Below, one piece after another: positions 21,654 through 33,589 of a DNA stretch of 64,000 nt (positions within the stretch are counted from its first letter, which is position 1; the number at the start of each line of letters is the position of its first letter). The notes under the pieces were generated by a model. That model was not told the DNA's origin, ran no database searches, and was given only the letters and a program-made list of their open reading frames with translations. The stretch is from Pogostemon cablin (Eukaryota; Streptophyta; Magnoliopsida; Lamiales; Lamiaceae). Location: assembly GCA_023678885.1 (NCBI GenBank), contig CM042985.1:7614985-7678984 (forward strand). Reading direction: 5' to 3'. The translations under genes were made by a program, and so were the position numbers.

Positions 21654-24175
21654 TAATATTTTTTTTTCTACGATTTAGCATAATTCTTTCTCTTGGAGAA
21701 CAGCCATCGAACTAGATTTGTCATACTTGATTGCCTTTTTCGTAAAAAGGTTCCGCTCTTCCTCTAAAAATGAAGAGAGACATGTGTATTCTACTAAACT
21801 CATAAACTCAACACTGAATATTGATAAACTGAATGACAGAGAAAACTAGACCTTACATGTCTTACGTGTCATCTTTTAATTCCTTACGTATCACTCATCC
21901 AATAACATTTCATTTTGATAACTAAATGACACGGAAACCAAACCACCAATATCCCTAAAACAAATGCAAAATATCACATAGCTAGATTGCCACTTCACAA
22001 TAATTTCCAGCAATATCGATCATTAATATATAGTAGAACAAGAATATATATACCGTTAATTTAACCATTACATGCATATAGATCGACATTAGTTAAACTT
22101 TAGTTTTAAATGGTTTACAATGTTGAAATTTTAATTTAATACATACATAGATAAAAAGGGGGGAAATTTAATTGTGCAATTTAATTATATTTAATGGTGT
22201 TATAATAATTTAAGTATAAAAAGTTTTATTTATTGGTGGTGAGAGAACGTTGACCACCGCCACGACGAGAGGAACCTTTCCCATCCATGCATTACTACTT
22301 TTTTCTACATTGTAACATTACCCTAATTTGACTTTCTTTCTTTTTTTTTTCTTCTTTATATTTATGAAATGAAAATTGTCAATAATTTGATTATTATATA
22401 AAAAATTTACCATTATGGGAAAGTTGTCAATAGCTTGAGGAAGAGAGGAAAGAAAAAGAAAATGAATAGTGAGTGAAAATAATAATAATAATAATAATAA
22501 TAATAGTTTAATTAAAGATAGAGGAGAGAGAAAATCAATAAATTGGTGGGAAGAAGTAGGGTTAGGGTTAGTGAATTGTGTAGCATGAAACGATGTGTAG
22601 AGGAGACAGAGGGCTTCAACGTGAATGTTTGTTGGAAGGGACATTCACATGGAAATTTATATCTAAAATTATTTGGCTTTTTCTTCCAATATCAAGTTAA
22701 TTACTTTTTTTAGGTTATAATAATCTGTTAAGTGCAACACAGTGTAGTCCAGAAAAATTCAATTCACCAACAAAAAATTGTCAATTCAAATTGGTAAAAA
22801 CTAATAGTGTCAACAAAAATTAATTTTTTTTTTATAATGGAATTTCAACGAATTTATTATATTTTTATTAATGAAATAGTTATTTACCAACAGAATTATT
22901 AACAATGGATTATCAATGGAATTGAATTTCGTTGCTAAAAGTTTACCAATTGACAATAGATTTCGTTGTTAATCTATTAATAAACTAATTTAATAATAAA
23001 ATTAAGATTTTTACCAACGAAATATTCCGTTTGGTTAAAAATAATTTCAGTGTACTAACTTAATTATAAAAAAAATGAAGAAGAAGGTGTTATAATAGTA
23101 CAAACTTCAAAAGGTTATGCACGATTGATCATACTTATCAATCAAAGAATATATAGAGTTAATTAAGATCCGACATGAACTGAAATGGAAGAGAAATAGT
23201 ACAAACTTCAAAAGATCAAAATAAATGCAGTCTAATATACAAATCAAAGATCACATGCATCAACCTATATTAACTAAGCAATAATAATATCCATCATTAA
23301 TATCATCGTTGTTAGTATTGTTTCGAATTTAGCTATTGTTAATTAATGACCTTTTAAGTACAATTCATAAAATTCATCGATTAATTTTTATAAAAAAATG
23401 GAGTGCTTTTTCTTTTCTTTTTGTAAATCAAGTAAAAGAATTTTTATAAATGAGAAAATTAGTAAACAGTGTTACCGTAATAACAATATTACATACAATT
23501 GTGATATAGGTTTTTTTTTAAAGTGTATTCTATAATAATAATTGAAAAAATATATTAAGTGAAATAGAGGGTAAAATTAATTTAAAGACTATTTGGTCAG
23601 ATTCTCAAAGTCAACAATTACTCTTTTTTTCTTTTCTCTTTTCAATTATATATGAAACTAAATCCCTACTAAATCCAAAACCTAAACCTTTAAATCATAA
23701 CCCAAATTCAAAATATGCAATTAGAATTAGTATAATAAAGCATTAATTAATAAGAAAGAAACATCCATTATAACATTCGATAAATTCTAATCGAGTAGAA
23801 TCTGGTCACCACCCGTTTTCACCCTTCAATTAATTATACCCGTTTTAAAAAGAAAATTCATTTATGAAAACAAAGTATGCATAACATTCTATTTTTTTGT
23901 GTTCTCTAAACCAATTTTGAATTTAAAGAATTAGTACCTAGCTTGTTCTAGCATTATTATATATACACCGTTAAAGATTAAATTATTTTTTATCTTGTTA
24001 TATGACCTTTTTAGGTTTACTCTTTTAAATAACAAATTATTATACTTCAAAAGTTGATGATAAAACAGAAAATTAACTCAGTAATAGTATATCATATTAA
24101 AAGATAACAGCTAGGTGGCATTTTCTGGTCCGATTCTACAAAAACCTAATCGTGGAATTCGCCAACTAAAAAATA

Positions 24176-24176
<1 letters not shown>

Positions 24177-24240
<64 letters not shown>
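24177..24240. repeat. (TA)n microsatellite
   Basis: About 32 uninterrupted TA units. Confidence 0.95.
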
Positions 24241-24243
<3 letters not shown>

Positions 24244-24824
24244 TTTTACATGTTGCCTAGGTAAGAGATTGGCAGGAAAAAAATAGTGAAAGATGCATAC
24301 TCATGTATTAGACAAATGAAATTATAATAAATAATTATCATTATCATTAATTGAAATTGTCATCATCTTGTGGTGGTGTATGATCACGAGGGGTTTCTGA
24401 AAACTCTACTTCTAAATTACAAAACTTAAGATGGATTCCCTCAACCTCGCATTTAATGCTCCTCACATGATTCCAACCTTCTAATCTGCTATTCCCAGAT
24501 AAACATCTCTACTTCCCCACCACTCTACTCTTACCATTTTACACACATCCATATTCTCTTTACTTCTTCAATATTCAGCCTATTTTCTCTTTCCTACTCC
24601 ACTTTTCCATTAAAGAAATTAAGTGTAAAATAAACACAATAAAATTATAAATATAGGAGTAGAATTTATTTGGTCTAAATGAGGGATGAAGAGGATGATC
24701 TTAGACATTCTGTTACATTTTGATATTATATCTCCTATTCAATGTTAGATGAGCGACACATATGTGGATATAAATTTTGTATATTCCTACACGTTTATTA
24801 TTCAACGGTTTGCAATAGAAGATA

Positions 24825-24838
24825 TAATTAAAAAACTG
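24825..24838. repeat. SINE target-site duplication, left copy
   Basis: TAATTAAAAAACTG, identical to 25069-25082. Confidence 0.85.
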
Positions 24839-25068
24839 CCCCCAGGGCATAGCTCAAGTGGTAGAGGGGAGGGTGAAAATGTCTTCCAGCTGAGCTTGGT
24901 TGCTGCAGGGTGGGGGTCCGAATCCTACCTTTGGCATGGATTTGGCCCCTTGAAAGCACAAGTTTAACAGTGAGCTCTCCCTATAAGCCACTTGAGGCAC
25001 ATCCTGCGATTTACCTCCTTCACCAATCTCAGGGCGGTGGGGGCCCCTAATGATGGGTACACCATTTG
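24839..25068 (+). mobile_element. tRNA-derived SINE, 230 bp
   Basis: Flanked by a perfect 14-bp direct repeat, as expected after L1-type target-primed insertion. The head is tRNA-like: A box TAGCTCAAGTGG at 24850 and B box GGTCCGAATCC at about 24915, one base off the GGTTCGAATCC consensus. The body is unrelated to tRNA and the 3' end is ACACCATTTG without a long A tail, as in plant SINEs that end in short T/G runs. It would be transcribed by polymerase III and depends on LINE machinery. The 72-residue open frame here is incidental. Confidence 0.88.
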
Positions 25069-25082
25069 TAATTAAAAAACTG
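25069..25082. repeat. SINE target-site duplication, right copy
   Basis: TAATTAAAAAACTG, second copy of the duplicated target. Confidence 0.85.
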
Positions 25083-25227
25083 AATTAGGGATGAAGATAT
25101 AGTAAGAGGGAGTGGGACCCAATTGTTGAATTATTAGGAGGTAGTATTACCTCATGGAACGCGGTTTTTCAGTGTCTAAAATTTCCTCAAGTTTGAAGCA
25201 CCAATCCACCCACCCACCCTAGGTGGT

Positions 25228-25313
25228 GGGAGTGGGGGTGGGGGTGGGGGTTAAGACAGGATGAGAAGCTTGTAAATGTAGTTTAATGCGTGTGTGGGGG
25301 GGGGGGGGGGGGG
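25228..25313 (+). other. G-rich tract with G-quadruplex potential
   Basis: Four G-runs separated by 1 to 3 bases at 25228-25250 (GGGAGTGGGGGTGGGGGT and on), and 43 bp later an 18-G homopolymer (25296-25313). Both fit the G3+N1-7 pattern on the plus strand. Confidence 0.7.
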
Positions 25314-25785
25314 AGTGGGAAGTGTGTTTTCTTGTTTGGTTTTGATTAAGTTAATGAATAAAGTATGGGGAAAAACAGACATCTTCCACCGTCTTAGAGA
25401 AATTAAAAACGTGCGACCTTCGATGCGTTTCATTAAATGCGCTTTGTGATATGGAAGATTCCATTTTTGGGATGCGGATGTTTTTCAAACACCCTTTTAT
25501 TGTTTTTCGAATTTATCACTGCCAAATATCAACTTTCTGCCATACGATCTACTTCGCATCTAACGGCTCGCAATGTATATGCATCACTCAATCTTCATCT
25601 TACAAACTTACCTACATACTTTAGGATTTAGAATAAGTCTTCCATAACACAATTTTACACATTTTAAATTAATTTTTATTTTGCTATAAAATGTTATTAC
25701 TTTTTATTTATATAATATATGTAAATAGTTCATGAAATACTATTATCAAATGAAATTATCACTTTTCATTTTTATCCGTCTCATA

Positions 25786-26047
25786 CTCCCTCCGTCTCAC
25801 AAAAGACTGTACCTCCAATTCCAACACGAAGATTAAGAAAGTGATAACTTTTAGGGATATAATGATATTTTTATGTAATAAAGGAGTAAATGATAAAGTA
25901 TGTTAGGTAAATATTGTTATTCTTTTGTAAATAAAGTGTATGGAGAATGATGGTTATTTTTTACTTTTTGCTTTTTTTTGAAATGTACAAACTTTTGTGG
26001 AACAGCTCAAAATAAAAAGTGTCTCATCTGAAAGGAGACGGAGGGAG
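25786..26047. mobile_element. Stowaway-type MITE, 262 bp
   Basis: Bounded by TA; starts CTCCCTCCGTCTC and ends GAGACGGAGGGAG. Size matches the element at 1318-1580, but the interior differs (it has AAAGACTG near the left end), so it may be a separate subfamily. Non-coding. Confidence 0.88.
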
Positions 26048-26049
26048 TA

Positions 26050-28401
26050 AACCCTTGTGAAACAATCTCACACAAATCTTTGCCTATATTTTATTATTCT
26101 CATTGTCGTCACCTATTTTAAGGGAATTACTCTTTTCTTACCAAATTTTTACTATTTTTCCCCATTCGAAACCCCAAATTAAATTCCTTGTTACATATTT
26201 CATGTTTCATTGATGTTTCTTTATATAAAAAAACTATACCCTACAAATGACTATTAAAGTCTTGGGACAAGTATTGATTTTGACCTTCGATTATGACACG
26301 TGACAAGTATTTAATTTATGTAATAGGAGATGAAACACCATTGTGTAACAGGTGATCTCATCTGGCGAAACCCTTGGTACTAATTGAATTATTTATTACC
26401 TCTGCACCACAGATAATCGGTCTATTTTGGTGTATTCCAAATTATATTATAATTTTAACCACATTGATCAAACGTACTTTCTTGATCAGTTTGAAGTAAT
26501 TTACAAATTTACTCTACTTTAATAGAATGGAAAGAGTAGATCATTCTACATTTTACTGTTGGGACACACAAGTAAACAAACCAAAATGCAAACACGTGCC
26601 AGCCAAGAGATTGCCTATATAAACAAAGATGGTCACTACTCTTAAAAATATTATCACTTTTCATTTATCTTATGAATTATTCATGAAATAATACAGGTTA
26701 TCACTTTTCGTCGATCAAATATTACTATTTTTTTGTATCAAAGATATTATCATTTCTTATCCATCTCACGAAACTCATCGATATAGATGTGTTAAAAAGA
26801 ATCCAACATCTAATAATCTCTGGACTTTGATTTTGTTATAAACCTGATTAACCAAATATAGACTATATACACATGAATATGGAGTAAAATTTTGAGTTGA
26901 ATCTGCAAGAATTTGCAGTGAGGTTGAGTTATAACATACATTATGCAATTGTAGTCCTGCTGTCCTGGAGCTCTGATAGTGTGCCTAATGGGTTCTTTAT
27001 TAAAATTTCCTCAGCTTTAGTAAATCATTCATGATTCCATGCTACCAAATGCTACATTAGATGAATACCTAAAATCTCAAGTTGGAGGAAGACATACAGC
27101 ATACGCACGTGACTGAGTGGACTTGATCACAAGCCAGTAACTAGCTACCTGCATTGCTGAAAATATTACAAAATTTAATTTAATTGCAGATTCCCTGTGA
27201 CACACACACATATACACACAATGGTTGGTGTTTATTGGTCTTCTAGGTTAACCAAGTGAGATATTATATACAGTATGTATCTATGCCTGCTTATTCTGCA
27301 AAGTGAGTGGGCTTCATTAAAATGAAAGAGAATTGCAACCCCAACTCACCACAGTGTGAGGACTGAGGCATATTGAATTGGTTAGATATATTCAAAGCAA
27401 TCTTTTTTTTTTTTTTGAAAAGATATTTTCAAAGCAATCTTATTGAGCTGAAATAACTTTAGGGAAGAATTTTTTTTTATATATATAATTATTATAGGAA
27501 GAAATTTTGGTTTATGGATGGAATGAATGTGCAGCATAAACACATGCCAATGTATTCAGTCATGGGGGAAAATCAATATTTTTAGCAGAGTTCAAAGTCC
27601 ACATTAATGAGGTCAAACTTAAATGATAATTGATTGATATTTATTGTATATAATACAAAAATATATATAGTATATTAAATTCGGATTCAGTATTCTAACT
27701 TTAAATTGATAAAAGATGCATATTCCTAAAAAAAAAAAAAGATCCAACTTTAGAAGATATTTGATGTTAAATTAGCTTGAATTAAGAGACTTAGAGCATC
27801 GGCTAAAAGTTTTCCTCTTAATCTGTGTTGAGTACTAACTAAGTTAGTCATTAACTTTCTGGCAGAGTAGATGAGGGGATATAACTATCCTCTTTTGATT
27901 AACTGACTTGTGTCAGCTTAAACTGAGAACCACTGGCTGTGGATTAGAGCTATATATAGATCAATGGCATCACAAATGTTATCCTGCTCCCCTATTAAAA
28001 AATTAACCGGTGGTTATTTACTTCATTTCTTACACGTAAATGACTAAATATTACGAAAGGGAGTACGCGAGGTGGAGCAACTTATCTGAAAAAAAGCTAG
28101 CTCATACTTCAGTTTTAGATGGAGGATTTTTCATGTTAGTTAAAACAGGCAACCTGAAAAGGCATTGGTGGCACATAGTTGGTCTAACTGCTATCACAGT
28201 ATCTGAATTGCGTTGTAAACTGATAAGCAGATGACTAAAAAAGGGACATTTCCTATTTAATTGATTAAAAATTTTCTTAGATGCATATCCATAATCAAAA
28301 GAAAATTCTAATACAGCATATTCCAAACCACGCAAAGAATTGAAGAAATAGATGCTATAAAAGGAAAAGATTTTAGTGACCTCAATCAAATCTTGCCTTC
28401 A
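26050..28401. other. AT-rich intergenic DNA downstream of the DFO-like gene
   Basis: No gene, RNA gene or clear repeat recognised. Open frames near 28040-28390 show no known domain. The part nearest 28402 should contain the 3' UTR of the DFO-like gene. Confidence 0.5.
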
Positions 28402-31052
28402 TCAGGGTAGCCTTGAGAGACTTTGATGCTCATGCAGTTTCCGTAAATTATTCGTTTTGATGCCTCTAGTAAAGCGAGCACTTCCTTTTTGTGCTTCAAA
28501 AGAGGTGACTAGAATTCCTGTGTTCTGCTCAACTTTTTTTCTCTTCAGGTGTGATTCAGCAAGCGCCTGGACTACTCATTACATATCAACAAGCAGAGAT
28601 TTTGAAATACAAGTCAGACAAGTTTCCAGCCAAATATCAAATCATAGTGTATTTCTAGAAAGAAGGAAAAAATAAATAATTCAGTGAAATGATAAGTAAT
28701 AGTAACATATATCACATCAACTTGGAGGAATATAGAGATTTGGAAAAATAAATGAACAACGAAATATTGTCGCTCTTGTAACTAATGCCCAAACTGTCAC
28801 ACAATTCATATGCATTCTGATCCAGTTGCATAATCCAAAGTGAAACTTTAGTTTTCTATAAAAATCAAAATTTAAGAAGGACAAGGTTTAGGGCTTCTTG
28901 GTTGGATTGTTATCGGTGAATGTAAAGAAGTGTTAGCCATAGGGATTTATAAGGTTATTTGATTCCATAATGTTGTGGATCAAGTAAACTCCTCAACAGT
29001 GTGGGTCATTGCATATTAATTCTCCACTACTTTCATAACCTTCTTCTAGAATTAACTTTGATGCTCTTATTCTAATTGATAAGTCTGCAGCAATTTAGTT
29101 TAATATCTTCCAACTCAAGAAGCTCCATTGAATATACACGTGATGACATGATCATCATCTTCTTCTTTCTACATTAGTAAATATACTTTCTAGAACAGGG
29201 CAAAGTTCTCATGCTAACATATGAAATTGCCATATCTAATGGCTCTATAGTTTATAAGTAATTATGACTTATTTGAAAACCAAGGTCATATCTTATAATT
29301 GAACTGCATTAGTGGTCAACGAAACATATGCCATTTTTCCAGAGCTGCAAATTACCAGCTAATAAACCGTAAAGAAACTAAGTAATGGGATAGTACTTCA
29401 TAGGTAGATACCAGAGTGTGAAGAAATCTTGAGCAAAGCAGTATCCTTCAATCTCTTAATTTTCTTGAGAGCTTGGACATCATGGAAGATGCCATCCTTC
29501 TCAGAGTGAGCAACATGATTCTCACTAAAGCTCATAAGTGCCTTTTCACATGCCTTCAGTAAAAAGGGAAATGGCAAAACATACAATCAATTAATAACTA
29601 CCTTTCAAAGCCATATCAAAATCTAGCGAAACAATCAATGTTGCAATATGGAAAATTATGTATGATCACTGAAGACATAACTGTAAAAATTATTTTCAGT
29701 CAGGAAACATAAGCAGTGTGCAGCGTTCTTAAACTGAAATTTCAAATTTCAATATGTATGTGAAGATCATGGATAGAAGACTGTTAGAATTTTCAACTTT
29801 ATAGTTTATCCCATAAAGATATCCATAAATATAAATTCTTGGAAAATAATAAGAAACTTAAATTGATGTCAACTTAAAAACTTGGCTCAAAGAGAGCAAA
29901 TTAGAACTAAAACATAATCATCATTCTAGATTACAGGTAATAATTTTTCTAACAGTAGCTAGGTTGTCTAAGCATCGTCTACTCAGAAGAACATGATGAT
30001 CTAACAGAAAATTCCAACTAATAAGATGACAGTTATTGCTATCCAACTTTTATTTAATTGAATTCTCATAACTGAGTTTCTTGTCTCAGACTGATTTTGT
30101 TATAAGATGCAATTATCAATATATTTCAGAACAGAAGTGCAACTTAAAAGTTTATTTATCTATTAATTGGCATTAAAGCTAGCCTTGGACACATTTTTTT
30201 TATTTTTAAGGATGACAAGATTTTGTCACCAGGTATCAGCATGGCAACCAAGGTTTCTAATGCCAACATTATATATTCAAATCAATCAACACGTGCAGTT
30301 CACAACGTACCTGATTTGCAATGGAATCGTATCCATTTTCAAGTGAATGTTCAACGAAGGTGAGCCATTCTTTACTACTAACTTGGAGCCAAGGGTGAGC
30401 CCTAGACCTTTCTTCTCTCAAACTCAGTGCTTCATATCTCAAGGCCAAGCAACTCTGTCAAAAATCAAATACTGAATTCCTAGTGAAATAGTTCAGAAAC
30501 TGATCCAAATTAATTTCCAGACATAGAAAGAGTTTCATCCGAGGAATTACTACGTAATGAATCTTGTGAAGCAAGACGATTTTTAAATGAAAATTAAAAA
30601 ACCACAATAAAGTCAGAACATAACGCAGCTGAGAACTTCTATCATAAAATTATTCAATCAATGGAAACAGTAACACGGTAGTACCTCGACATCACCAATT
30701 GTGGCAAATACACGAATCAGAAGTTCCGTAAATTGAAGCTTGGTCTCCACAGAGTCTTCAGCAATTTCACAAAATATAGTGGGAGATTCATCTCTCATAA
30801 ACTGTATGAGAACCGATCTGACGCCAATTAACGAGTGCACGTCTTTGGAAACCAAAATCGAATCGAGAACTCGAAAAGTTGCATCATCAAACCTGAGAAA
30901 TGACAGATTTCAGCGCGTTTTCAAGAGTTAAAAGATAATAATGTAGAAACTTCACCCGGTAAAAGGAAAATTCCATAAGATTCTGACCATCTGTTTAGAA
31001 TTCGGGAGCGGAAGAGTGAAATTTCCTGATCGACTGCAGCTGGGTAGGGCAT
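28402..31052 (-). CDS. DFO: DOUBLE-STRAND BREAK FORMATION (DFO)-like meiotic protein
   Basis: DFO is a plant-specific protein needed for programmed meiotic double-strand breaks, acting with the SPO11 machinery. I build five exons on the minus strand: 31052-30988, 30892-30685, 30454-30311, 29553-29412 and 28571-28402. Every junction is GT/AG, the phases close and the product is 242 residues, about family size. It has no catalytic motif; it looks all-helical. Landmarks in order are an N-terminal SLFRSRILNRWFDD, VSKDVHSLIGVRSVLIQFMR, FATIGDVESCLALRYEALSL, WLTFVEHSLENGYDSIANQACEKAL, KIKRLKDTAL and the C-terminal GIKTNNLRKLHEHQSL. The WLxxxEHSLENG and LRKLHEHQSL blocks are what I recall as DFO-like; I could not run a search. 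The Copia element begins 264 bp upstream. Confidence 0.72.
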
Positions 31053-31311
31053 TTTCGACGTTTTTTTTTTTTTTTTGGCGGTTTAAGATTTGAATCGTGT
31101 TGGCCGTTTACATGTGGGGGTATCCACCCGGGATTTTATAGGCCCGGTGCTAATTAAATCCTACGTGGCAAGGGTTAAGTGAACCGCCCAAATCGGGCGG
31201 ATAATTCTCTGCAGGAAGGTTAAAAGACGAAAACTACCTTTTAATCCTTATTTGTACAAATGAAAAACATCTGGGATATAATGAGAAGACGAACTGATGA
31301 TGTTATTGGGA
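31053..31311. other. Promoter region of the DFO-like gene, cut by a Copia insertion
   Basis: About 260 bp between the start codon and the Copia element. It has a T-run near 31063-31076 and CCCGGG at 31128. Everything farther upstream is separated by 6 kb of retrotransposon. Confidence 0.4.
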
Positions 31312-31316
31312 GTTTT
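31312..31316. repeat. Copia target-site duplication, left copy
   Basis: GTTTT, matched by 37341-37345. Confidence 0.75.
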
Positions 31317-31762
31317 TGTAAGATAATTATGGCTTAGTGCCATTAATAATAAATATATATAAGATATTTATTATGATCAAATATCTTAAATAATAATATG
31401 GTTTAAATAAATAATATATATGAGATAAATAAGATCATATATATTTATGGATAACAATCACATGGATAGAATGTGATTTGATAAAGATTTAATATCCCGA
31501 TCTGGTCCTCTCTCCACCTATTAAAGAAACACAGTTTTATTAATTCTCTATCACATTAAGTCTTACGTACTGTGCAATAAAGAAAGGGGTGAGGAGAGAG
31601 AAACTAGTTCCCGGCGTAATTGACAGGAACGTATCGTTGGAGGACCGCCATTAGTGGTGTCTCAAGGTAAGTCTTCTAATCGTGTTTATGTGGTGTGAAA
31701 ATCATGAAGATCTAAGATCCATGTCAATTAATAAATTAATTGTTTATGAAATTATGCTTACA
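31317..31762 (+). repeat. Left LTR of Copia element
   Basis: A 446-bp repeat starting TGTAAGATAATTATGG and ending ATTATGCTTACA, with TG...CA ends. It has the same length as the right LTR, with about eight substitutions between them by eye (about 2 percent). Confidence 0.93.
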
Positions 31763-31764
31763 TG

Positions 31765-31776
31765 TGGTATCAGAGC
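31765..31776 (+). promoter_or_regulatory. Primer-binding site of Copia element
   Basis: TGGTATCAGAGC, complementary to the 3' end of initiator methionine tRNA, two bases after the left LTR. Confidence 0.9.
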
Positions 31777-33589
31777 ATGGTTTTGGATCTCATGATTTTT
31801 CATCGAATAATTAACATTAAATTTGGATGTAGTAAATTCACGTATTACGTTCTTGATTGGATGTGAGATGTATTCTATAACCAAATTATCTCAATTTTAA
31901 TTTACACTTTATTATCAATATATTATGATGTGTGAATATTATGTTTTATGTATCATGTATTAAAGTGATGTGAAAAAGTAATTATAATGAGTTGATTCAC
32001 ATTAAAAATTTACATGATTATTAAATTGATATATTGAAATCTTATGACTCATGCGAAAATTATAGTGATATGATTTCCATATTAAGAAAATGTCAACTGC
32101 CCTATTTAGTTTTTGGGACTGAACAATTAAAGATTGATTATGGAAGTTAATTATGTCAGCATAAGATATGAAAGTTAATTATGTCATGAGATTTTAATAT
32201 AAAATTACATGACTCCCTTTAATTTTGGGGAGTATAATGACTGATTAAGAATAATGACAACTAATTACAGTCAATAAATCAACATGCCTTATTCATAAAA
32301 TGACTTGAATATCACACTTTAATGTCAGTTATTAACATAATTATAATAATAAAGTGACTCATGTATTCCTCAAACTTTCCAATTAAAGTGATTTAATAAT
32401 GTTAATGAAATCGATCCATCACTAACGTTTATGACTTATATTATTATTGATAATAATTAAAGATTATGTTATTATTGATACTAATTTATTGGAATTAAAA
32501 TATCTCACTTATGTTATGTATGTTTGACTGCTCATGGCATTTATAATGTTAAGATGCCAAATTTATTATAATATGAATATAAATTATACATGATATCTTT
32601 ATTAATGTGATATATATGGATATATTATGTGTATATATGATGACAGTCTTAAGATTTTAATTAATGATATTGACTGTGAGTTATGAATATTTATGAAATA
32701 ATGATTTGATTATTACTCACTTTCCTATTGAGTATAATCTAAGAGTCTTTGATAAGATTAATAATGATTTGATTATTACTCACTTTCCTATTGAGTATAA
32801 TCTATTATGATAATCTTTGATAAGACTATAATGAATAATTTTATGATTTAAATTTATTTAACGTTGGTCTGTTAATCACCAAAGTGGTCTGATCTGAAAG
32901 AATAATAAAATTAAATCGTATAGTTAAATTTTAATTTCCCATATTTAAGTGATGCTTGAATAAAGAGAATTATTATATGGGTTATTAAAATTTCACAATT
33001 ATAAGACTTTAAATTCACCCAAAGGTGATTGATAGTCTTTATAATTCATGAATATGAAGATAAATTGATAATTAATATATTATGACAAACTGTTTTGTAT
33101 GTCCAAAGATGACAAAATAGTTTTAATGAAAATATTTAATTATCAAATTATGTTATATTTGAAAGCATCATTATGATTATGATTGTATATTGTTGTATCA
33201 CCCAAAGGAGAACTTCAATATACATTTATTGCTTTCGATCCTGAATCTATTATTAAATTACTCAAAGTATTTATAGGAATAAATTATTTTATTCTTATTC
33301 TTAAAATTACTTATATTATTTAGTCTCTATTCGCATGATGCATTTGTTCCATTACAAAATGGATTAAAGTAATTTAAATAGTGTGGATAAATCTAATTTC
33401 ACCAAAGTGTTTTGGATTTTATTTATCACTTCAAGATAAATTGCTCATTTGCTTTGTAATAGCAATAAAGCTAAGTAATCTGACTATAATGCTCGGGTTA
33501 GATCAAACAGACTGGGCATAATGTTTATGCGAATGAATGAGACTAATAAATTAAGTCTAACATACCTAAATTACTAATAAATCTCTTGA

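Larger units (their letters stand above)
20890..24176. other. AT-rich intergenic DNA upstream of the LBD12-like gene
   Basis: Apart from the microsatellite and MITE listed separately, no gene is seen. Around 22730-23050 TTTCGTTG and CAACGAA motifs recur in both orientations, perhaps the remnant of a foldback or CACTA-type element. A (TAA)n run lies near 22480-22505. Confidence 0.45.

Noticed and set aside
22556..22572. TAGGGTTAGGGTTAG, telomere-like
   Set aside because: Only two to three units of a six-base motif; the plant telomere repeat is TTTAGGG. Too short to mean anything.
22318..22644. 108-residue minus-strand frame
   Set aside because: The second half is Leu and Phe homopolymers from AAT and A-rich DNA; the first half resembles nothing I know.
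22730..23050. Recurring TTTCGTTG/CAACGAA motifs as a CACTA element
   Set aside because: No clear terminal CACTA, target duplication or coding region; the motif repetition is too loose to define an element.
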